From: Spirodela intermedia
Lineage: Eukaryota; Streptophyta; Magnoliopsida; Alismatales; Araceae
Assembly: GCA_902729315.2 (NCBI GenBank)
Contig: LR746266.1
Span: forward strand, 1,245,001-1,309,000
Reading direction: 5' to 3'
DNA length: 64,000 nucleotides
Positions 12,548-22,950 of this stretch are shown one piece after another. Under the pieces are notes generated by a model. The model saw only the letters and a list, made by a program, of their open reading frames with translations, did not search any database and was not told where the DNA came from. The number at the start of each line of letters is the position of its first letter. Position 1 is the first letter of the stretch. Position numbers and translations under genes: made by a program.

Positions 12548-14096
12548 AATAGAAGTTTATACGATCTGAAATAGAAACTTTATGGCAAAGTCATATATGG
12601 TAGCCAACATCCGGCAGCACATTACACGTATTTATGTGTTTATGCATGTATCTATGTATGTATGTACCTGCTCCTGCGTGTAGAAGCCCAAGGAAAAATC
12701 AGACGGGCGGGCTACAAATCTATGGCAATTCCTGTTTGACAGACCACCTTGTCGCCTGTGTTCCTTATCAGCATGCAGATCTCATAAGCCACCACGAGTC
12801 ATCTTCTAGTTGGCTGAAGAATAGCTATAAATCTTGCGTTCACTTGCAGTCACTCGCGCTCAGTTACCTGCTGATCTCGAGGCAACCAGTGATCCAACGG
12901 CCGCAACCAACAGCATTGGCCACAACTACTGCCACATAGACCAGGGCCCCCCCTGCTTACCTTGAACCACAAGCACAGAGCAAGGCCAGTGCCATCTTCC
13001 ATTGTTGTAAACTTTCCCTTTTCATACCCTAAGTTGATGTCTTAGCTGCCAAACTATGGTTACCGAACCCATGAAACCCTACCTACATGAACGTTGGTAA
13101 CCTAAATCTGTTCAGCCAGCTGAAATCCAGAAGCAACAACAGTTTTCCAATTGCATTGAGTGAGTGGAGACTGTCAGAATGATTGAGCCCTCCGACTCAA
13201 AATCAAAGTAGGCTCTTTTAACTGCACGAATTAATTGTGTGATTCAATGTGGGGATACTCTAAGGCGTCTTCTGCTTTGCAGGCTAACTCCTTCTGGTTC
13301 TGCCACGCAGAGAATGTAGTTGAAGTGCACTGCCCAAGAACGTAACCGTGGGCTCAAAACAATTAGCAATGGGCGGAGCTGTACCATCCATTTACATCAT
13401 ATGGATCCATGGTCACATTCAATGCAAGTCTAATCTAACAACCCCATGTTAGTCTTCGTTTCAAGTTTATTCTCTATGATGATGTTGTTGTTGTTGATGA
13501 TGATGATAACGATGAGAATCCACATCCAGAACCACAAATCTAAGGATTACAATTGATTACTACGATAGCAGCACGAATATGGAGGGGGAGGAATTCCTAG
13601 GGCAGGATGAGAATATATCTCTTGAATAGCACATTTGATAATTAATAAATATATAGCTGTTTAATGGAGAAGAAAGCAGAAAATAACATCAAGCTTAAAG
13701 ATGAAGGACAACAACCAAAAAATATATAGATAAGACTAAAAATGAAAGGATATGTGTCTCTTTGCACTAAGTTATGTAAGGCTTTCAATCACTCATTGAG
13801 ATGGACTTTCAATTCACAGGTCTATCGAGAACGGCCAAGAAGATTGTATAAGATCTCTCATAGGACTGAAAGGAAAATAGCAAAGAAAAAAGCTGCATTT
13901 TTCAGTTAAATACAGAACTTCCGCCAGTCACTTATCATCCAGACCATGACGCAGAAAGGCAACGAAACTTCATGAAAGAGCTCAGTAATCGATTGCTATG
14001 AAGATGTACGACTCAGAAACTATTACTTTTTCTAAACAACATGGAAGGAGAACTTGTACCTGCGTTGCTGGAACTAGTGGACGTCCCCCATCTCCT
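12544..14096. other. Intergenic and 3' flank of the CRF-like gene, no coding sequence seen
   Basis: No supported open frame. A short TGTATGTA stretch lies near 12647-12666 and a GATGATGTT-type stretch near 13476-13513. The end nearest the CRF-like gene probably holds its 3' untranslated region; a donor-like CAG-GTACAAG follows the stop codon near 14060. Confidence 0.5.
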
Positions 14097-15262
14097 TTAG
14101 TTCCGCACCAAGAGAAGCTTCTGTTATAGCGTGAATAGAAAACGAAACAAAAATGATGATCAGTTAACATATCCAGATTGTCACACTACAGGTTCAAAAT
14201 AGAAAAACAAGAATAGATGGGGGAAAGACAAACTATGACATCAGGTACTTAAAACGGCAAATTATGTAGTAACTTCCAAGGACGCATCGAAGTGGCATCA
14301 TTAAATAATATCACGCCTGCTTTTAGATATGCTGATCACACGCGCTAAAGTAAGATAAAGCATAAAAACGCTGAGCGTAAACACGTTCACGAAAACTACC
14401 TATTTTCCACTGAAACCCGAACCACACAAAAACCGGAGCCACGAACATAGCCCATCTAGGTGCCAAAACATTGGGAGCAACGGCAAACCAGAGCAAGCAA
14501 AAAAAATCGCAAACGAGTTCATGAGGACGAACACAAAACTTAGCTTAGTGAAAATTGTAAATGGCGACAAACGGTAATGTTCTGAACAGGAAAAACCATG
14601 GGACCAGAAGATAAGGTTACCTTTATAGGAAGGGTAGCGAATTTTGTATAAGTGGTGCTGGTAGTAACGGCGGTCGAGGAGGAGATAGTAGAGAAACACG
14701 GTGAACCATTGTTTCCCGTCTTGTCATCAGATATAGTTGAGGTTGGTTTCTTGGAACTCGGAAAGTTTGTAGCAGCTTTCGGCCCCTTCAACCTTAGTGC
14801 GGCACTGTCATACGCAGCAGCCGCTTCCTCGGCAGTGTCGAAGGTACCCAACCAAACACGCTTCCGCTTACTGCTACGAGTAGGATCGCGAATTTCGGCC
14901 ACCCAACGACCCCATGGCCGCTGACGCACGCCTATGAACTTCTGTTGAGATTCATCCACAAGCGGATGACTCGCTCTCCTCTTCGACGTCCGTCGTTTAC
15001 GGCGCGGTTCTGAGGCCGAGTTGCCGATGTCAATCTCCGTCACACGACGCTTCATTCTCCGGCAACGCACTTCGACTCCAGTTTCTTCTCCATCGTCGCT
15101 CGACGAAGAGTCCGTCGCATCGGCGTCGTTATAGATGATCCGAACCGTTCTTCGCTGCAAAGGCGGCGAGCCGCCGGCGGAGATCTCTGACCTTCCAGAA
15201 TCGGTCTCAGACGGAGATGTTTTCTTTGCGAGATGATCCTGCGGAGAACACTTCAGGGACAT
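14097..15262 (-). CDS. Cytokinin response factor-like AP2/ERF transcription factor (group VI)
   Basis: The first exon (14621-15262) starts at ATG 15262. It has the CRF-type N-terminal motif with [15 protein letters not shown] at about residues 45-60, two basic stretches ([13 protein letters not shown]) that look like nuclear signals, and one AP2 domain at about residues 108-168 ([42 protein letters not shown]). The AP2 domain has a basic insert SSKRKR before VWLGTF. A donor (AAG-GTAACC) and a 500-base intron lead to a short last exon (14097-14120, KLLLVRN stop), giving 221 residues; reading through the intron gives 240 residues. The usual CRF C-terminal phosphosite motif is absent. A nuclear DNA-binding regulator; targets cannot be inferred. 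Family assignment is firm, the C-terminus is not. Confidence 0.85.
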
Positions 15263-15998
15263 CTTGGCAGAAGCCAGGGATCATCCCTTGGAACCACATG
15301 CTCACGACTCACGCTTCGGCACCGACAGAGCTCCTTCCCCCGAATTCTTCCTCCAAATGTCTGATCCCAGCGAAGAATTCCTCCAAGAGATGCAGGGATT
15401 CCATTCAAGGGTTTCGGGAGCGATGAAGGATCACAAAAACGGAAATCAACAAGGCAGCGACCAGAGAGATCCCAGAATTACCTCCCTTGCCTGAGGAATT
15501 AGATTAAAAGGAGGAGATCGGAGAAGCCAGAGCCAGAGTATCAGCGATCCGCGAGCCGGAAACTGGTGGCTAGGGTTTCAAGCACCGCCCGGTAACAGTA
15601 GTTGCAGGGCCGTGCGAGAGGCGGGAAAAGCTTATGACCACTGTGGAAATGAGAAGGAAAGAGGACAGAAGCCTCTGCTTCAAGCATCGAGGACAGATAT
15701 TTACTCTGGGGGACTTTTACAATTATACCCAAAAAATATTTATTTATTTTAAAAGTTCCTACTATTATCCTTATTTAGGTTTTATTGCCGGTCCACCAGA
15801 ATCAATCCACGAAGATCTCTGCTTTCACCTTCCTCCTCTGTGCTTCCTCCCACAGGCGTCTTCTCTTCTCGATCGGTGCTTCGACTCCCCCCGCTGGTGC
15901 ATCTTCGTGGGGCACCTTCACACTCTCCTTTGTACTCCCTTTTCATCGCTTGCGGCAGAGAAGAAGGCGAAGTGGGAGAGAGGGAGAGAGCAGGAAAA
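15263..15998. promoter_or_regulatory. Shared intergenic region between divergent CRF-like and RPB7 genes
   Basis: The two start codons lie 736 bp apart and point away from each other. The region must hold both leaders and promoters. The RPB7 side is pyrimidine-rich (TTCCTCCTC-type) just before its leader, and the leader carries GA-rich sequence to the ATG. I see no convincing TATA box. Open frames here have no recognisable product. Confidence 0.55.
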
Positions 15999-18900
15999 AT
16001 GTTCTTCCACATGGTGCTGGAGCGCAACATGCAGCTTCACCCCCGCTATTTCGGGCCGCATCTCCACGAGAAGCTCACGACCAAGCTTGTGAAGGACGTG
16101 GAGGGAACCTGCAGGTGATTGTTTGCATTTATACGACCATTGATGATGTCTCGCCCTACGATGAACCGAACGGTCTTTTGACGACGGGGTTGGATGGGAA
16201 CAGTGGAAAGCATGGGTTCGTTGTGGCCGTGACGAAGGTGGAGAGTATCGGCAAGGGACTGATAAGAGAGGGAACGGGATTCGTGACCTTCCCCGTCAAG
16301 TACCAGTGTGTCGTCTTCCGCCCCTTCAGAGGTGAAATCCTCGAAGCGGTGGTCACTTTGGTTAACAAGGTAGACGGGCTCTCAAGTCTTTACTCCCTTC
16401 CTTCCTTACTCATTATCTGATTATGGAAAACCCACATGATCTGCCTGCTCCATTTTCTATGTAAGAATTAAGTTAAGCATGCTATCCCTTTATTTCCTCC
16501 TCCACCACTTTCTAGTTTTGAGTATATTTTGTTGAATTTACAGATGGGTTTCTTTGCTGAAGCGGGACCTGTCAATATTTTTGTGTCAAATCATGTAAGT
16601 GCCCTGCCTGCTCTTGCTCGCCAGCTTGACATCATTTTAGGCCAATTTTATAGCCAAAACTTGCTTTTGTGATTCTTGACAAATCTGGAAAATGCAGGCT
16701 ATAACTTTTTGGTCTTTTATCTTTGACTTTTCATGCTTGTCCGTTATTGTAGTTGATCCCTGATGACATGGAGTTCCAGTCGGGAGATATACCGAACTAT
16801 ACAACTTCGGATGGATCGGTACTGTTCCTTTCTTGATTCTCTAACCTCGTATATGATTTCATCGGTTTCTCTGGGTAAAAATAATTTTTTTTCTGGTCTC
16901 CAGTCTACCAGTGGTCGTCTAGTCCTCGCAATGAAGAGATATAATGGACATCAGATCCTAGTTTTATGATATTAATGTTGATAAATGCCTGGTTCCCTAA
17001 TTTTATGATTTTTTACATTTGAAGATTATTTGAAACAATATTATTCATTGTTCTCTAATCCCACTAATATACAGATGCCGTTTGCTTAACTTATAATTCA
17101 TGAATGTTGACTGGATTTGGTTTGTGAACATCTGATATTTATTCCAATAAAATGTATAGATTGTGGGTCCTTTTGGAAGGCAGGGAAAAGCTCATTGTTC
17201 ATTTTTGCGTGTGAAGAAAGAGGACACCAATTCTTATTCCCTGTCTCTTAATTAATTTTTTTATGATGAAATATATATGTTTTGCCTTACTAAATTTATG
17301 TCCACTCCTTCACATGTCTTTTTCTTGTTTTGTAAGAAGTTATGAATCAAGGAAAACATCATCTGATAAAAAAAAAAATTGGCTACTTCAGGTGAAGATT
17401 CAGAAAGACAGTGAGGTCCGGCTAAAGATTATAGGAGTTCGTGTTGATGCAGCAGAAATTGTACGTTCCTCTTTGTTATATGCCATTTTCATGATATACT
17501 ACATTTCTCAGCCGATTAACATGAAACATTTGCTCAACTTAAATTTCCACCCCATCACAATGATTTAAGATGCTACTATTTTTTGGCATGTTCTCTATGT
17601 GTACTATTCCTATTTTTCTAAGTTGAACAATACAATTTTCAAATTTTGACATTTCCTATCACAAATAAGTAGTATATATGCTCCCCTTTAGTAGAAAATT
17701 TGTCGAAAGGGGAGAAAATGTGTGGTACGTGCTCCTTTGCTCTCAACTTAGGAGCAGAAATGCATTCATAACAAACATTTTTTGCATTCTGTCATGTGAC
17801 TTTTATCTTCGTAATTGCACGTTTGAACTGATCTTGTTTGGGTCTACAAGAGTTGATCTGTCAGACTCTCGAGTCTAAACGGTGTTTGGCTGATTGCCCT
17901 TGAATGAGAATTTCAGTGTCTTATAATTTTGTTGATTGATAGCATCTAGGTTGTCAATAAGACCATCTTTTCGAGCTAATCATATTTTGTTGAGTTAACC
18001 TTGCCATCGTTCAGCATATTTCTATTGATATCCTTTATTTTTTATCCAACTATGTTACCTTAGAACGTACCATAGTGATAGACAAAATTTAATAAAACGG
18101 TTGAGGTATTAAGGGTGACAAAGGTGAGCAATTTCGACCATGTTCGCCTTCATAGCCCTCTTCACCTTGGGGATGCTTTGGTTATACTCTCGAAACTATG
18201 GCCTACACTAAGAAACTTGTGCATTTACTAGTAGTACGAAATAAATCAGTAGAAGGGAGAGGCCTACCCAGTAATTACCTCACAGTCTTCAAAATCTCCG
18301 TTCGCAACACCGGTTTTAAGTTGTGTTGGGGATTCTTATGGGTTGGGTTTTCTCCCAAATACACAGATACTTCACCCTGTCGCCATGGGTAAGTAAGCCT
18401 CTTGGTGCAAGATGAGGTTGCCCCCATCAAAGGATTACAAAGGTCACGTGGCATGTTGCGAGATGAGTTCGCCCCATTCCTTTGGAAATGTGATGATCCG
18501 TAGTGTGCTGGATCGACTATATTTTCGGTTGGCTTTGAGCAACAAGAGACACGGAAGCCGTTGATGTCATCATATGAGAGGTTGGCCTTATGGAGCACCA
18601 GATTTACTGTGCTTGAAGTATTCATTTATAAGATACTGACGGATAGGAATGGAAGTGGGGATCCTGTGTGACTTTTATGGTGATCTCAATTGGTTTTTTT
18701 TCACTACTGTTGAGGATAGAATATCCCGATGGTTATTGCGGTTGAATATCATGTTATCTGGAAATGATTTCTCACATGGAGGATTTCCAGAACTTGTGAT
18801 GTGATTGAACCACTCAGTACCGTACTCAGATTTGGATGTCGTTTTTTTCTTTCTTTTTTTTTTTTTAATGAAAGAAATCCATAGACCCAGTCTTGCATTC

Positions 18901-19895
18901 AGAGTCGTTCCGATTAGATTTGAAGGATGTCTTCCACTGTAGAAATGGTTTCGTTTTTTGCTTGAATCAGTAAGAAAGACCTGCCACTCTAAACTCTATG
19001 CAGAGAATTAATTAAATTTGCTTAGATGTCTACGCACATGTTCACGTTTTTTTCGTACCATTGATTTTTTGTAGAAAAGTACCTCCAGTGCGCCAATCCA
19101 ATGCTTATTGTTATGCCTCCTTATCCTCGTTGTAGAGTTAGGCTTTGTAATGCCAGTGAACTCTGTGCATCGCATCCTTACTCATGCTACGATGTGGCTA
19201 CAGTTAAGAAATAAATTCATCTACTTTATTTTGATCACGGCATCCCATACCCCATGTGGGTAATTTGTATAATTTTTGATTTCGAGTTCATTATTGCTCA
19301 TCAGTTTTCTATGTGAAAATTATCAGAGGGTTGCTTATATTTTTTTTCCCACTTTTTACTATATTTAGTATGTAGAGTCTTTCAACTCTTTTTAACCTGT
19401 CTTTCAGAATTGTATTTCCCTAGTGTGTTCATATTTCTTTGTAAGAGATTCTCTAAAGTTTGATCAACTTCTGTCAATTTTCTGTTGATTCATGGCAATT
19501 TATTTTAGTCAGTTTCTAGGAGTTTCACATAATGATTTAATGTAATTTAATATATCAATGAAATCGTGAGAACTCTTTCTTATATTAATGTAAATCTGAT
19601 GATCCCATAAAAGAGAAGCTGGACCAAATCAAAAAAGGTTCATCCTTATGGAGATTTGCATGTGTGAAGACCACCATGTGTGTCAGCCAGCTACCATAGT
19701 TAATTCCTTCGCAATACTTTTCCATTTTCTATTTATTTTTATTTTCATCCTAATTCCACGTTTAATAGTTGACTTTGAAATTTTATCTTATTATGTTTCT
19801 TATGTCAAATTGTTCTCTCTTTTTTTCAGTTTTGCATCGGCACCATAAAAGATGACTTTTTAGGCGTAATTAACGACCCAGATGCAACCGCCTAG
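15999..19895 (+). CDS. NRPB7: RNA polymerase II subunit RPB7
   Basis: Six exons: 15999-16114, 16204-16369, 16544-16594, 16753-16818, 17392-17460, 19830-19895, together 177 residues plus TAG. The start MFFHMVLERNMQLHPRYFG is the family N-terminus. Residues 1 to about 80 form the tip domain (GKGLIREGTGFVTFPVKYQC), the rest the S1/OB fold (DDMEFQSGDIPNYTTSDGS, FCIGTIKDDFLGVINDP). Length matches the roughly 176-residue plant protein. With RPB4 it forms the stalk of Pol II that binds emerging RNA in the nucleus. The fifth intron (2369 bp) is far longer than the others (89 bp for the first). Identification is certain; the paralogous Pol IV/V subunits are less likely because the conserved RPB7 motifs are intact. 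Confidence 0.97.
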
Positions 19896-21258
19896 AGTAA
19901 GCATATTAATGGCGTATATTCATGTCTTTATCTGATCAAGCACCCTCGTCATGATGTTTTTCATTATTCTAATTATAGATGTAGTAAAGTTCATATCAAT
20001 ATTATCTAATTAATATCTGACCATTATCTTTGGAATATTATTAATGATCTTCTGAAATAATCAGAATCCAATCCACTTAGAACCATAATTACTAGAATTA
20101 TCATTGAACCCAATAATTACTCTTTTGGGGTATGCTTGGTTCTCCATGTGATTGAGAGATTCCGTTGCATAATATCTGTGCATAGTTTCTCCTCACAGCC
20201 TCAGCCTCATTGAGAAATTTTATTAATATGTAGCTATTTCATTTGTGACTATTTTCCACATTCAGAAAAAAACATAAATTCTTATTACTTTTAATATTTG
20301 CCAATTAAAAAATATTTTTACCTACCAAAAACGCGGATACTGGAGAGAAAAAAAAAAGGTGCAACTCCTCCATCACACTTTTGAGCCGTCCATCTCATAT
20401 TTGCTCTTCATCTGACTGATACGAGAGATTTACTTGCACAATAATGGTGTATAAATAGCATTTTCCTGTCAATATGAAACATTTTTTTTATGAACCCAAA
20501 ATGAAAATAGGAATAAATAAATAAATTCAACCCCTCCATCTACGAGGGATCTTTATGGAGATGAAAGTTCTTCTTTGTTCCACTATTTCACTTATTATTT
20601 TTGTTGATTTTCTGTATCCTTTAATTATTATTAATTTTCTGGTTCCATTGGAAGGTGAATCCGTGTTAAGTCTGGCAATGTCTTCCCCTCCCAGGTATTC
20701 TATCTGAAGAGTCAAGAACACTCCATCGATCAGTGAAGCTCTCGCCCTCTAAATTGTCTGAAAATGGTTCCTCTGTTTGCCCTCTATCTGACCGCTCTCC
20801 ACGAACAGCTCTGTTGACCGATACCTTGCCCCTTATTCATCAGGTTCTCATGTTGGGGGAATCGAAGCCCAGGGTTGACTTACCCTCATAATCTACTTTC
20901 CCCCTTGTCTGCCGGATGATGATTCCCCAGATAATGGTGTGAGGAAAGCAGATAACTTTGACTGGGTATTTATTGCCAAATCGGGAAACAATTGTGGTGG
21001 ATGGTTGACTGTGGGTTTGTTCAGATTGTGATCAATGGAATTATCTGATATACGTATTATTGGTCAACTTTTGGAGGATCTCATGAAACAGGAGTCAAAT
21101 AGACATGGCTACTCGTGAGAAAATACATAATTTTGCATTTTCTTATATGCTAAAATAATGTGTATGGAATTATCCTGCCTGCCTCAAATTGATTGCCTTT
21201 TGAGAGGAATTTGTGTTGTATGTTTTTCTCGCAATAATACTAATAACCGATATAGAGC
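19896..21258. other. AT-rich intergenic DNA
   Basis: No gene recognised. A GC-richer island at 20670-20891 is open on the plus strand for 73 codons without an initiating ATG; it is discussed as a finding. Confidence 0.5.
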
Positions 21259-21682
21259 AAATCTGGTTATGTTGTCAGATTTTTTTTAAAATGAAAAATT
21301 CATGTAATGGTTGTCTCTGACAATAGAATAATTGTAGATTAAAATTATTTTTTGAAAAACTATTTTTCCATTGTTTAAACAGATCCAAATAAAAAATAAT
21401 AATGGGTATTAAGTTTGTTTATGTCGTCAGATTTTTAAAAAATAAAATCTTCATGTAATGGTTATCTCTTACAATGCAATAATTTTAGATAAAATTATTT
21501 TTTTCATTATATAAATATATTCAAATAAAATAGAGTAATAGGTGCTAAATCTGGTTATGTTGTCAGATTTATTTTTGAAAATATCATGTAACGGTTGTTT
21601 CTCATAATACAATAATTTTAGATAAGTATATTTTTTCCACGATATCAAAAAGATCCAAGTAAAATAAAGTAATGGGTATTTA
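21259..21682. repeat. Three-copy tandem repeat, unit about 136-152 bp, AT-rich
   Basis: Copies begin near 21259, 21411 and 21547. Each starts with a variant of AAATCTGGTTATGTTGTCAG, continues with TCATGTAATGGTTGTCTC and AATAATTTTAGATAAA, and ends with a variant of AAAATAAAGTAATGGGTATT. Copies have diverged by substitutions and small indels. Confidence 0.9.
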
Positions 21683-22172
21683 AATAGTAAACTCGTTTTT
21701 CCAATAGTTATATGTGAATTTGATCCAATCGTCTTCCATCTATCAGATCTGGGTGTGTTGATATATGAGATTATTTTGTATTTTTTTTTAAATGCCATGA
21801 AATTAATAGTCCATTACAATTAATGGTTTTTTGGAGGATTTTATGACTATTATGGTAATAATAATTTACGATTACTTGCTCTATGACAGTAATTACATTC
21901 ATATTTATATAGTACTTGCTTTTTAAGGAAGAATAAAAATTTATCTCCTATTTAATGTAATAATCCATCTTTGTACCCAAAACATCGACGGAGTCAACTC
22001 GGCGGACTCGGCATGCGAACTCGTTGAAGGAACGATCCGAGTCCGATCCCGATGATTTTGACTCAAAAGCCCCTACGGAATCGCTCCCGGGGTAATTCCG
22101 GTATTCAGCGGTCCCCTCGCCGGCGTCGCGAGATCTTCCCTCCTCCTTGCAGTCCGAGCTCTGTAACTGTTG
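21683..22172. other. Upstream region of the coiled-coil gene
   Basis: AT-rich DNA passes at about 21990 into GC-rich sequence with several GAGTC/GACTC motifs, then the TATA box. No gene seen. Confidence 0.45.
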
Positions 22173-22180
22173 TATATAAA
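22173..22180 (+). promoter_or_regulatory. TATA box of the coiled-coil gene
   Basis: TATATAAA lies in GC-rich context about 60 bases before a leader-exon donor (GAT-GTAAGC at 22241), so transcription should start near 22205. Confidence 0.6.
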
Positions 22181-22204
22181 CCGGGCAACGAAGAAATCGT
22201 GCCA

Positions 22205-22950
22205 AAGATCGTCCGTGCGTGGCCACCGCCGGCTGAAGATGTAAGCTCGCTTCCTCTCCCTTCTCGCATTATGCAGGAAACCGTCCAGAGATCGTAGATT
22301 GAAGGTCCCGCTCGGCATTCTCTCCTGGATTTGGCATTTGGTTATCTTATCTGACGTCAGATCTCTGCGTCCGTATGCTTCTCATTGCGATGTTTCTAGG
22401 GTTAGTTTTGTCCTATTTGTATTGGCGTCTTTCTTTGTTTTTTGTTTCTGGGGAGCCCGGTTTCTCAAATCTGAAGGGATCGAGATTTCATTTTCCGTTT
22501 TTCTGGTCAAAGGAGGCTTAGAGACGAGCGAGGATATTCTCTCCGCAATTTCCGAATTTGGTTGACGAAGAAGCGTAACCGTTTTTCTCTTTGTGCGAGC
22601 TGCGGACTTTTAAAAAATAAAAATGATTCATGCTCTTAATTGATCTTCCCCCCACGCGAAATGGTGCCACGGATTTATTTTTCCTTTCAATCTTGGCCGA
22701 ATCGCAGTAGTGTTTTCATTTTTCGAGTTTATGTGCTTCTAAATGAAATAAACGTTGCTTCTGTGATTCATACGTTTCTTACAATTATGATTCCCTTCGC
22801 GTATCTGTCTTTGGTTCTACTCGAGACACTGATCGGCTCGGCATGTGATTAGGTTGCGATATTCAGGGATCGGCAACTGAGTGCCGAATCAAAAGCTAGA
22901 AACTTTCGTAGCCCCGTACTTCCAAAATTCTTTGCATCTGAACTCAACAA
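22205..22950 (+). other. 5' leader of the coiled-coil gene with one intron
   Basis: A leader exon ends at 22240 before GTAAGC. The second leader exon begins at 22853 after ATTAG and runs into the ATG at 22951. The intron 22241-22852 shows no conserved open frame. Confidence 0.6.

Noticed and set aside
18275-18625. 116-codon minus-strand frame in the RPB7 intron as a gene
   Set aside because: No recognisable domain and no terminal repeats that I could confirm; mentioned only as a possible element remnant.
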